From positions 660,010 through 724,009 of the forward strand of contig NMRA01000105.1 of NCBI GenBank assembly GCA_002633005.1: a DNA stretch of 64,000 nucleotides, written 5' to 3'. Shown here one piece after another: positions 22,230-31,429 of this stretch; position 1 is the stretch's first letter, and each line of letters opens with the position of its first letter. The position numbers were made by a program, and so were the translations under genes. Under the pieces are notes generated by a model that had not been told where the DNA came from, did no database searches, and saw only the letters and a program-made list of their open reading frames with translations. The DNA is from Phoronis australis (lineage: Eukaryota; Phoronida; Phoronidae).

Positions 22230-23850
22230 ACCCACAACAGCACTGCAAACAGTGTGTCTCTAAGAGTGTTTATTAGAATCATAAACATAGCCATTGGTCA
22301 GCAACAAAATACAGTAAACCGATCCAAAACAGAAAGATGTCGTTGTCTCTCAAAACTGTTTGCCAAATATCATGAAAATGAGTCTAAGATCTTGAGGCAA
22401 AGGTAAAAAAAAACAAATGAGAGCGCTCGGAGGAGCGACACTTGGCGAAATTACGCGAAAACAGGACGATGGGGAGGCCGACGACAATGATCCTGACGAC
22501 TAGCGAGAAATGAAAAATATCTTATGAAAGCCCGTTTAAAACTATCGAACTGTACAGATGTCTAATCGATTAATATACATGGCAAGAAAAGAGCATTTAA
22601 TCAAAATTAAAGAACAATAGATGGCGCAACATAACGGACATAGCTCAACAAAGCTAAACCTACATCAGAGCAGCAAGAACGATCCAAGGAACAGTGCTAG
22701 GTGGGTCATTCGCGGTCAACAAACCAGTCTAGTCGGACAATGCTAGCTGGGTCATTCGGGATCAACTTGTACAGGCATAACCAAAACAAAAGAGAGCTGG
22801 CCAGCTGCGTGTGCTTGCATTGGCAATGCAATGGAGACCAAACGAACAGAAAATCTCGAAGATTTGAAAACAGCAAAAATGGCCACTAGGTGGAGCTGAA
22901 TACCTCGATTCCATCCAAAAACAGAAAGATAGCGTTATCACACCAATAGATGCCTATGTTTAAAACTTTATGAAAATCTGTTGAGGACCTTTGAAGATAC
23001 ATAGTTAAACATAAAAAATAAAATTGCCACTAGGGGACACACTGGTAGTCAGATTCATCTGAAAGTAATTGACATCTGTTGTTAAAATCATTTAAATATA
23101 CTAAATTTCGTAAAGATCCTGCGAACGGTTTAGGAGATACAGCCATAGGCGCAAAAAAACTGCCACTAGGAGGCGCCACAGTAGTTGAAATCGTCGGAAA
23201 ATCATCGTCAACCGTCCTCTTTATAGTAAGCACATACATAACTATTTTCACAATCACCCTTAGAGCAGTTTGGGTGATAGAGGGGTGGACGCAAAAAACA
23301 GACTTGAAAACAGCAAAAATGGCCACTAGGTGGCACAAACTACGTCGAATCCATCCGAAAACGGGAGGATAGCATCATCTCACTAAAAGGTGCCTACATA
23401 CCAAATTTCATGAAAATCAGTTAAAAATTTTTTAAGATACAAACTTAAGGTAAGCGTAAAAGACTAAAATTGCCAGTAGGGGGCACACCAATAGTTGGAT
23501 CTGTTCGAAAGTTCGCTCATGCTGTCCCATCTGTGAAAGGAACACATGTGCAAACTTTCATGAACATACCTCAATCGGTTTTGGAGAAACCCATTTACCA
23601 AATTTCATGAAAATCTATCAAGGAACTTAAGATAAAGCCTAGGGTAATTATAAAAGCTTGCCAATAGGGGCACAGCGGTGGTCAGATCCGTCTGAAAGTT
23701 GTCATTTTGACCTTTGCCACATTCATACGAGAAGACTTCCTAAATTTCAAGATTCTGCAAAGGGTTAGGATAAAAAACTGGGGAGGCAAACAAAACAAAA
23801 TTGTCATTAGGGGTAGTTGTCGCAAGACACTCAGACACCAATTCACTGTG
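22230..23850 (+). repeat. Repeat family A, copy 3, interrupted by another element
   Basis: The head AACAGTGTGTCTCTAAGAGT (about 22248) matches the other copies. The copy is interrupted at about 22410-22860 by family D sequence and resumes with AAAACAGCAAAAATGGCCAC. Motifs are CCACTAGGTGGAGC (22883-22896), CCACTAGGAGGCGC (23163-23176), CCACTAGGTGGCAC (23323-23336) and CCAGTAGGGGGCAC (23473-23486), plus degenerate ones at 23027 and 23650. The tail near 23830 keeps GACACTCAGACACC but not the palindrome. Open frames at 23030-23372 on both strands mirror those of copies 1 and 2 and are not genes. Confidence 0.8.
22410..22860 (+). mobile_element. Family D sequence nested in family A copy 3
   Basis: It begins CAAATGAGAGCGCTCGGAGG and matches the minus strand of 11485-11560 through GGCGAAATTA..GAAAA and the acidic-codon stretch. 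It then carries TGAAAGCCCGTTTAAAA, as near 11260. An internal 28-base near-repeat (GTGCTAGGTGGGTCATTCGC at 22695; ATGCTAGCTGGGTCATTCGG at 22739) is spaced about 44 bases apart. Flanking family A sequence is continuous across it in content, which indicates insertion after family A had arrived here. Confidence 0.55.
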
Positions 23851-24139
23851 CTTTTTAAATATAAATGTTAGCATACTCTAATAAGTTGCCATTTGATATA
23901 AGTTGTTATTTGATCATTTGTTAACATATATCATAATATTTGAACACAAAATTAGCGAGATGAAAGTGGGACTGGTGTTGATACACGTAAAAATTGATAA
24001 TGTTAGCACAACAGAAATCTATTTTCATTGTGAAACACCAGCTGCAGTCAATTTCAGAAGACCCTTGTGTAGTTTAAATTAATTCTTAACACTAGCTGCA
24101 CATCCTGCTTCCACTGATGTCAAAAAGATGACCCGATAC

Positions 24140-24460
24140 CTGAGTATTTTATCGCCACTAGGAGGTGCCACAGTAGTAGGATAAGTACAAAAGCAATGTC
24201 AGGAGTGGTCACACTGATACAGAACAAGATATAATCATCATTTAAGTGGTATTAATAGCATATAGAGAGGCAGAGACCAAAGATGCACACTTGGGGTACA
24301 AAATGTAATGAATCCACCTGAAATAAGAATGTGTTGTCTTCCCAGTAGAAAGCCAATTGATAAAATTTCATGAAAATCTATAAAGGAGGTATATGCAAAG
24401 AAAAAAACCCTCAATTGTCACTACTGGGAGGAACAGCAGTTTCACTAGGTTTTTGTTGAG
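24140..24460 (+). repeat. Repeat family A, old fragment
   Basis: CCACTAGGAGGTGC at 24155-24168 is followed by CACAGTAGTAGG. Further on come GAATCCACCTGAAATAAGAA and AAATTTCATGAAAATCTATA, then a degenerate TCACTACTGGGAGG (24418). The module order is the family order, but divergence is high. Confidence 0.6.
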
Positions 24461-25686
24461 GTTCACCTCTATTTCCATTGCTACCATTTCGGGCTTGGAG
24501 GGAGGTAACTAGTTCCCATAGTAGCTTAGATTTCCAACAGTTGTAAATCATCCATGTAATTCACAAACAGCAGGCCTTTTGAAACTGATATGCAAAGTCA
24601 CTCAAAGTAGTTCTTTGTGAATGCTGTTTTGAGTCATACAGCAGTCACAGCTTAACTCATGCTCCTGGCTAATACGAATATTGTTTTACTACCCCCTACG
24701 AGTTTTGAATAGCTAGCATGGAATGACTATTACAATGTCAGTTTTGTCCTATTTGCAATGTGTTTTACAAAAATGAAAAAGTTAAACATGTGTACTTATT
24801 TATAATTATGCTAATATTTTGTCCCACAGATCAAGAACACACACTCACAATCAACAGGAGCTGATGCAATTTATTACAAATACAAAATAAAACTCATACT
24901 TCAAGCAAAATGAGTGAAAACATCTTGAACATACAGAAATACTTGAAGAAAGATTCTTTCACTTTTTGAATTAAACTTTTATCACATTTTAGAATAAAGC
25001 ACAATTCAAATGAATAAAAAGACAAGATGTGTCCACACTATGAGTTACTCTAGTACAGCTTGCACTTAAATGACTCACATTATCAGTATCAAAATAAGGA
25101 GCTTTGGCAAATGGCACTTGACTATATGTTTGCTCATGTATTTGGACATTACCATCTTGCAATTGCGGAATGCAATTGAAAGACAATTTAGTGAATAAAG
25201 TGGTCAACAAATTCAAGAGACAAAACATAACAGGAAAATGAAGGCGCATCAGGCAATTACTTCAGTTGGAAAATCTGCAGCCACAAAGCGACTAGCAATG
25301 GGACAAATTACCCTCCAACGAATTACCTTGATAAGGTGGGGTACAATGTCACCAGGGCTTGGAATGACCAATGATGTATACCATTGTTCCACAAATAAAT
25401 AAGCTTGTGGGAAAGAAATATTTTTCTGCTACAAAAATTTTACTAAAACAAACGCTTTTGCATGAATAAAGCCAAAATAATGGAGAAAACTGGAAATTAA
25501 ATGACAGGATATAGAAACCAAAAAAGAGAAATCCTTTTTAAAGAGGAACATTCCAAGCCTCGTGTCCCACCTGTAAAGTTGCCCTATTACAAATGGCGTC
25601 CAAACTACCACTTAACATAATGTCAACCCGTTCTAGTAGTAACTCACAGTGTGGGTGGCAGTAATGATAATGCACGATAACTGCGG
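24461..25686 (-). other. Probable 3' untranslated and intergenic region of the receptor gene
   Basis: This lies downstream of the receptor stop codon on the minus strand. There is no alternative coding exon with recognisable content; the open frames at 24989-25249 and 25429-25611 carry no motif. The nearest canonical poly(A) hexamer on the minus strand that I found is at 24870-24875, so the 3' UTR may be about 0.8 kb. Confidence 0.4.
24870..24875 (-). promoter_or_regulatory. Candidate polyadenylation signal
   Basis: TTTATT on the plus strand is AATAAA on the minus strand, about 810 bases past the receptor stop. It is the first exact hexamer I saw in that direction; variants closer to the stop cannot be excluded. 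Confidence 0.3.
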
Positions 25687-27969
25687 TCAAAGGCAGGTTA
25701 CTTCAACTGCATCGTGAACAACATCACACTGCATAGTGGCATCATCATGATATACTGTTCCATTGATCATCACCACTGTCTGGTCGTTTTTGTCTTCATC
25801 ATCATCATGCGGAATGTAACCAAGATTTGTAGCACCAGTAAAACCATTGAGAGATCTGTCCGACACCTTTGTCAACAGACCGATAGTTGAAGAACTTGAT
25901 TGAATCCATTTATGGTCTCTGATAGGATCTGAGGAAGATCGCTTTGTAGACGAGACTCTTTTAAATTCATGCTCTCTCAGTCCTACGTCTTTCTCCAAGT
26001 GGAAGGACACAGATCTTCTCTTGCTAGAAGCCAGACTGACAGACTTGTTAAATATCAATTTTTTTTTATTTGAGTGACTAGTCCTGCTAGACAAGGCTAC
26101 GTTCTTGACATCAAGCACAATCCCTGAATTGGCACTGCAGGTATCGTTCTCACCTGTCTTTCCTAATGAATTGTTCACAGACTTATGATATTGGCAAGAC
26201 ATATTCGTACTGTCAGTGGGGATTTGATATTTGTAAACTGAACTCAACCTAACATTGTCAGCCTGTGGCAGTTTAGTACGCTGTGGACAGTCAGAGTTCC
26301 AAGCACCATCCAGCTCTTTTTTGAATAACTTGAGCTCCTTTAATGTCTTCTGAAATTCACGATCAAGCAGACGAGACCGTTTAAAACTGCTGGACGCTAG
26401 AGCCGGCACCTTCAATGAGTCCATTCTCGCACTGTCCCACAAACCTGCCTTAGACCTAACTAAAGGCCTTTTAAAATTCGGTGAGCGGTTTTCGTCATTC
26501 TCAGATGCACGAACAGGAGGCAACTTAGGAGGGCCAGCCTTTGCATTTTTGTCAGGATCCTGATGTACGTCTGCAGTGACTTCATGCAAAACTATTTTTG
26601 GTAAAGGCTGTTTAATTGGTCCAGTTAAGTTTTGAACTGACTTTCCCCTCCTTATAGTTAAAGCTAACTTTCTCAATGTTTCCAAATGACTTTGAGCTAT
26701 GCTGTCAGAAAAGGTGACACGCAAAGGTGCACATGGTTTAGGCTTCAGGGTGCAAAGGCTCTGGCTGCGTTTTAATTTAAAAGAAGGAACTTCTGATATT
26801 AAATGTTCAAATCTCTGATAATTCGTCCTACAGGATGATGGCAAGACACTGATTTGAGTCTCATTACTGGCACTTCGAGAGGCACAAATTTTAAAGTTTT
26901 CTACCGAGGTAGATAAGTCTGTGGTATGTGAGTATCGCCGTTCCCGCGACGATGAAGACCCAGGGCTTATGCTGTCATCAACTGAAATCACCGATACAGT
27001 TGATCTTGTAGTGGCATTTCGATCACTGTATCTAGAAATTCCTTTGCTGTTCTTGCAACACCTACGAAACATGTGACGAATAACTTTGGCAATAACCTGC
27101 AAGATTTGCTCAGCATGAGATAAATGGAGAAATGTTGAAATAAACGCTTTGCCTAATAACAGACTAAACAAAATCAAGTAAAAATTTTCTGAATTTGGAT
27201 TTCTATAGAACAATCCAATTTTAGAAAACAAGAAGAAGTATGTAAACCAGCTGGCTATAGCTACAGTTGTCAGCAAAAGTTCTATACGCGTTCCATTCAT
27301 AAAATACATGTTTTTGCGGAACATGTCACTGTTAAGTGTCCACAGTGACCTCTTTTGAACATTGAAGAAAAAGTCTAAATGAAGGCAACACGTAGTCACT
27401 AACGCCATGGCGATAAGAATCACCATAGTGATGATATATGAGGTATCGTAGTATTCAAACAGTTGACAAGCGTGTGGTTGGCCATTCAGTAGTTCAATGT
27501 TCCAACCCATCTGAGGAACAAATCCAAAGATGAAAGCACCATTCCAAATAAATATCATGAAGGTGATGACTAGTGATTTATCCACAGTGTTTATGTATCT
27601 CACAGGTGACACCATTCGTAGATAGTTATCCGTAGTGAATCCCAAGATCAAGAAACTGCTTGCAAACATTCCAGTGTAGAGAACACTTTCTCCAAGAAAG
27701 CAGTTGATGTTTACTTTGTACATCATCAACTGAGCGGGTGTTTCAAATGCCTTCACAACAGGCGCCAGTGCTATGAAGGTGTCCGCCACGCATAAGCTAC
27801 GAATGAAAATCAGCGTAGGACTTTTCCCGCCACTGGTGTATTTTGAAGCAAAAAGAATTCCCGTGTTGATCACAAAAAGCACGAAACCCAAACCACAGTT
27901 GGTCCACAAAACGATTACAGTCCACTCAAGGCCAGCTGGTAAGGTCTGTGTGCTGTTACTGGTGTTCAT
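25687..27969 (-). CDS. Divergent rhodopsin-class (class A) seven-transmembrane receptor
   Basis: Single coding exon, 760 residues from the ATG at 27969. The frame stays open 7 codons further upstream without another ATG, then meets TAA at 28018-28020, so this is the start; A at -3 fits. Numbering from that ATG plus 7: an N-terminus with NTS/NST glycosylation sites, TM1 about 22-49, TM2 57-82 (LCVAD), Cys97 and Cys175 as the conserved TM3-ECL2 disulfide pair, TM3 97-126, TM4 138-162 (single W), a GWN in ECL2, TM5 183-209, TM6 235-262, TM7 269-293, and a Cys pair (311-312) fit for palmitoylation. Key switches are altered: DNY replaces DRY at 121-123, TM6 has ASWFTYF in place of CWxPF, and TM7 lacks NPxxY. 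The tail of about 450 residues has RRYS, RRSVS and KRSQS kinase-type sites, a proline-rich PPKLPPVR, an acidic HDDDEDKND and a C-terminal VTCL, a class I PDZ ligand. It presumably signals at the plasma membrane; the ligand is unknown. The GWN loop recalls lipid/MECA-type receptors, but this is weak. Confidence 0.9.
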   Translation of the reverse strand: MNTSNSTQTLPAGLEWTVIVLWTNCGLGFVLFVINTGILFASKYTSGGKSPTLIFIRSLCVADTFIALAPVVKAFETPAQLMMYKVNINCFLGESVLYTGMFASSFLILGFTTDNYLRMVSPVRYINTVDKSLVITFMIFIWNGAFIFGFVPQMGWNIELLNGQPHACQLFEYYDTSYIITMVILIAMALVTTCCLHLDFFFNVQKRSLWTLNSDMFRKNMYFMNGTRIELLLTTVAIASWFTYFFLFSKIGLFYRNPNSENFYLILFSLLLGKAFISTFLHLSHAEQILQVIAKVIRHMFRRCCKNSKGISRYSDRNATTRSTVSVISVDDSISPGSSSSRERRYSHTTDLSTSVENFKICASRSASNETQISVLPSSCRTNYQRFEHLISEVPSFKLKRSQSLCTLKPKPCAPLRVTFSDSIAQSHLETLRKLALTIRRGKSVQNLTGPIKQPLPKIVLHEVTADVHQDPDKNAKAGPPKLPPVRASENDENRSPNFKRPLVRSKAGLWDSARMDSLKVPALASSSFKRSRLLDREFQKTLKELKLFKKELDGAWNSDCPQRTKLPQADNVRLSSVYKYQIPTDSTNMSCQYHKSVNNSLGKTGENDTCSANSGIVLDVKNVALSSRTSHSNKKKLIFNKSVSLASSKRRSVSFHLEKDVGLREHEFKRVSSTKRSSSDPIRDHKWIQSSSSTIGLLTKVSDRSLNGFTGATNLGYIPHDDDEDKNDQTVVMINGTVYHDDATMQCDVVHDAVEVTCL

Positions 27970-28103
27970 AATAGCCTTCACATGATACACCTCTTGCTGA
28001 GGGACAGTCGGACGTAGTTAGCCAATAACCAGTAACTTCTGCAATGTCATGACAAGCGTTCTCTCTTTGCTAGTTAACTCGACACTTCATCGAAGAGCTG
28101 GAT
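27970..28103 (-). other. Receptor 5' leader with a likely splice acceptor
   Basis: On the minus strand a pyrimidine-rich stretch (CTGTTTCTTAATCAGTCTGC) followed by TTATTTCAG ends at 28104-28105. This is a good 3' splice site, so the coding exon probably starts at 28103 and an upstream non-coding exon exists. That exon was not identified. Confidence 0.5.
28018..28050 (-). promoter_or_regulatory. Upstream ORF in the receptor leader
   Basis: An ATG at 28050-28048 opens a 10-codon frame (MTLQKLLVIG) that ends at TAA 28018-28020, about 48 bases before the main ATG and in the same frame. If the leader is transcribed as predicted, it could dampen or regulate translation of the receptor. C at -1 and C at -3 give it a weaker context than the main start. 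Confidence 0.4.
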
Positions 28104-29550
28104 CTGAAATAAGCAGACTGATTAAGAAACAGGGAAAAGTATTAACAGTAAGGCCAAAGGAAATAGCACAATTGGTTCTGGTATGTAATTTTTTTCGAAA
28201 ACTGGGAGAAGGGCGCCTGCCATGAGTCAAAACAAAGTGAAATTGAGGTCATGAAAGAGGTGACCCACTGAGTTGCCAAGCGGATTCATTAAAAAAACTA
28301 ACTAACTAACTAACTTAAATAACTAACCAACTTAAATGTAACTTATGAAAAAAGAACTTTCCAAAAAATTGTGCGCGTGAGCGATTTTTATTCCTCTTTA
28401 AACAGCGAGGCACAGAAAAGAACCAATTACAGTAAAACCTCAGAAATTTCTAACAAAATAATTGCCAATATTGGCCTCTCACAGGCCCATAACGTTATTT
28501 ATGCCCACAAGTTTTCAAAGCACTGGCCAATGGTAGCTAAGGGACACAAATGAAGACTGATAAACTCTTTGTTTTGCACTACACACCTTTTATGAAAAAA
28601 ATCACTTCTCCCCTATATTGTGTCCTAAAGTGCTAAGGTTTTACTGTACTCTATCTTCTTCGTCGCAACTTCTAGGCACGATTAGCAAACCTAACCTAAT
28701 TTACATGGTCCCAAAGTCCCCAACACAAAAAGGTATTCAGTCACTAAGACGAGATTCCACATTTGCCTGTCATCTGTCTGATTTCTCAAGACACTAACGT
28801 CTCACTGAACCAGCATGCAGCAGTTGACGAACTTCCACTATCAGCTGCTGCCTGTCGTAAAGCACGTCAGCATCATCAAGCAGCTTTTAAGAGCCACGGT
28901 AGAAAATGAACGATTTCTGAGAAATTAGCTACCAGAGCTGCAGGAGGTCCAAAATCAATTAAAGTGAGTGGCAAAACATTATTTGCTAAATCTTAATTGC
29001 CAAGATAATGACACCTTAGGCTTTAAATTATGAAACATATTTACTCAAAAATGAAAATTGCTTCCTCGGTAAACATCAAAGACAATGCAAATGACAGAAA
29101 TAAGTGCAACCGGACCTTAAATCTCACAAACCAAAGACGTGGAGCCTTAGATATGTAGTCTTGATTTTTACTAAATTCATTTCATACAGATTTCCTTTGT
29201 CGAAGAATCAAGACCATTATGATGAAACGTGACCTCCAGTTGTGGCACAAATCAAAGAATCCATTTACTAATGAAATGCTTAGCTTCTGCTGCAAAGAAA
29301 CGTTACAACGCAATTATTCTTCTAGTATTCGACAAGTAACACGGAAAATAAGAAATTCCATCAAATCTTTTGCATTTTCAAATTTGACGGCATGTCCAGG
29401 GGGCATTTTGGCAAGTTCTAACCATTCTTCGCATAGTCATTTGTACAGCATGCAGTTACTGTCTGCGGACATTGACTAAGATTTCCAAATTGGTGCCTTT
29501 GGTAAAACTGCAGGAAAATGGTGTCCTATTTCCTGCGCTTAGCACAACAC
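28104..29550. other. Probable intron or upstream region; (AACT)n microsatellite
   Basis: No recognised exon. A short (AACT)n run lies at 28296-28314. Nothing else supports a promoter: no clear TATA or GC-rich initiator region was seen on the minus strand. Confidence 0.35.
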
Positions 29551-29552
29551 TT

Positions 29553-29642
29553 AACTATTCCCTGTACACACTTAAAAACTATTATCTGTGCTTAACACAT
29601 TCATACAAACTTAAAAACTATTACATGTACTAAACATATACA
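29553..29642 (+). repeat. Minisatellite, split by a transposon
   Basis: Units of about 38-40 bases built on CACTTAAAAACTATTAYCTG and TGCTTAACACATTCATAC run up to 29642. Matching units resume at 31335-31410 (CACTTAACACATTCACCCAT, ACTTAAAAACTATTCC). The TIR element at 29645-31332 therefore sits inside the array. Confidence 0.7.
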
Positions 29643-29644
29643 TA

Positions 29645-31332
29645 CCGTAAACATTCGGATTAACACCCATGTTCACTTAACCGCCCATCCCCTACTTTAG
29701 GTGGATTATCGATGTAACCGCCCACTGCTCGGTTAACCACCCCTCAGCTATTTTTGAAGATTTCCAGTTAAGAGCCCATCTCCAACTTTTGAAGATTGAT
29801 GATTACGCACCCAGTGCTAAGGAAATGCGTGATTACCCATTTTAAGATAAAAAACCATGATAACAAAGAGTGCAATGACAGCGTCAGAGAGGTGGTTTGG
29901 CAATGTGAATAATAATACAAGTAACAAATCATTGTCCCGAGTCATGGATTTACTTCAAAATGTAATACCTCGAATGCTTTGTCACTTTATTTTCTTCTCA
30001 TGCTCGCAAATTTAAGTTTAAGAACCACCACTTTCAGCCACGCTGTCTGCCGCACTGAGATTCCGAATGCAGTGCACTAGATAAAACATATATTCGAAAT
30101 AATCAGGCCAGAGAAATGCTGTGACAGTGGTTTTGCCAACCCTCTCAATGAGCTTTAGGTTGGAAGCTCTCGGTTTTTTAAGAATTTCCATAACTCACAA
30201 AAAGGTGTCAAATTTTCCCTATTTTGATGAATATAATTGCCAGGTTATCGAGGATATCCGTCTTTTAAGTACAGGCGTGCGTGAGTAACGTCAGGACCTA
30301 GTTAAAATGAAGCTAAAGTTACATGTTTTTATTTAAAATACACAGCAATATCTCACATAATCTCGCAAAGTATTGGTTTTTAGAGTGGTCCTAGCGTTAC
30401 TGAATGGGAGGCTGGTAAAGACGCATTGCTTGTTAGATCTCGTCACTAGTCACATAGCTAACCAGGGGTGCCATTTACCCGAATAATTGGGGCTTTATCT
30501 ACGAATTATTTTTACCGATGCCGTGCGTGTAAGAACTAATTATCCCTCAAACTCCAGTCAAAGTCATTAGTATTTTTTTAAATAAAATTTTAAGCAAATA
30601 CATGTTCTTGACTCCATTGCTGTAACTATGTTTTGATTGACAACTGCCTCGTGTTCGCTTGCGTGCTATTTTTGTTGTCATGCGTACCGTAGCATGTTTC
30701 AGGCTACGGAAAGTGAGCGGCGCCCAGATATTAGACAGGCCCCAAAAACAATTAAATCTGAATTAAGTTTTCAAACTTATATTACAACTAATTTTAAAAC
30801 TGCTCTTGGGCTCAGCCTAGAACTTGGGACAGCTAGAACTCGGGACCAAACATAAATTTAATCTATGCTGTGACCTAATGTGCACTAATCACACAGTAAA
30901 AATGGGCCAGCATGTGACCACAACTGGGTTAAAATGACAGCACAGTTACCGCCTGCTACGTAGGTGAACATGTTCACCAATGTCTGCGAAGTATAGTGAA
31001 AGTAAGAGTAGAATTAGCAATAATCGTTTTCATCTGAGGCGCTGAACTATGCAGCACGCGTTCTATGCAAACGTTCGGAATGATTTGACCACAGTCCACA
31101 AATTCGAAACAGTGTGTTAGTTAGAGTGTGCAGGATACGCATTTCGTGACAATAAAGGTCTTTGCAAAGTCACGCGTTCCCAGTACGTGTGGGGACTCAG
31201 ATCATGAGTTAAGATTAACCGCCCAGGGCGGCTGTATGTCGTAATAAGCACCCATGCCAGGTTAACCGCCCACCCCCAAATTTTTGGGTTCACCAATTTA
31301 ACTGCCCAGGGCGCTAACCCGAACGTTTACGG
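29645..31332. mobile_element. TIR DNA element, family T, 1.7 kb
   Basis: The left end CCGTAAACATTCGG (29645-29658) and the complement of the right end, CCGTAAACGTTCGG (31332-31319), are terminal inverted repeats with one mismatch. The similarity continues loosely inward (GGRTTARCRCCC). Both ends are flanked by TA (29643-29644 and 31333-31334), a candidate target duplication. Both sides lie in one minisatellite, which supports the boundaries. Subterminal regions repeat TTAACCGCCCA-type motifs. No transposase frame is visible, so it is likely non-autonomous and mobilised by a TA-targeting transposase. Confidence 0.75.
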
Positions 31333-31429
31333 TAGTACACACCTTAAAATTATTACCTGTGTGCACTTAACACATTCACCCATACTTAAAAACTATTCCA
31401 AGTGCTTACTATATTTATTCAATAAAAAA

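Noticed and set aside
23030-23372. Overlapping open frames on both strands with similar translations at 8194-8500, 15081-16135 and 23030-23372, looking like a conserved small protein family
   Set aside because: They fall exactly on family A modules, occur on both strands and track the DNA repeat. Conservation is that of the repeat, and there is no consistent start, stop or domain.
7605-24168. Family A modules as a CRISPR-like array of regularly spaced repeats
   Set aside because: Spacing is irregular, the repeat unit is over 100 bases with related sequence between motifs, and the genome is animal.
27970-27990. A seven-residue N-terminal extension of the receptor beginning at a GTG
   Set aside because: GTG is an unlikely start in animals; the ATG at 27969 has an acceptable context and the NTS/NST sites follow it directly.
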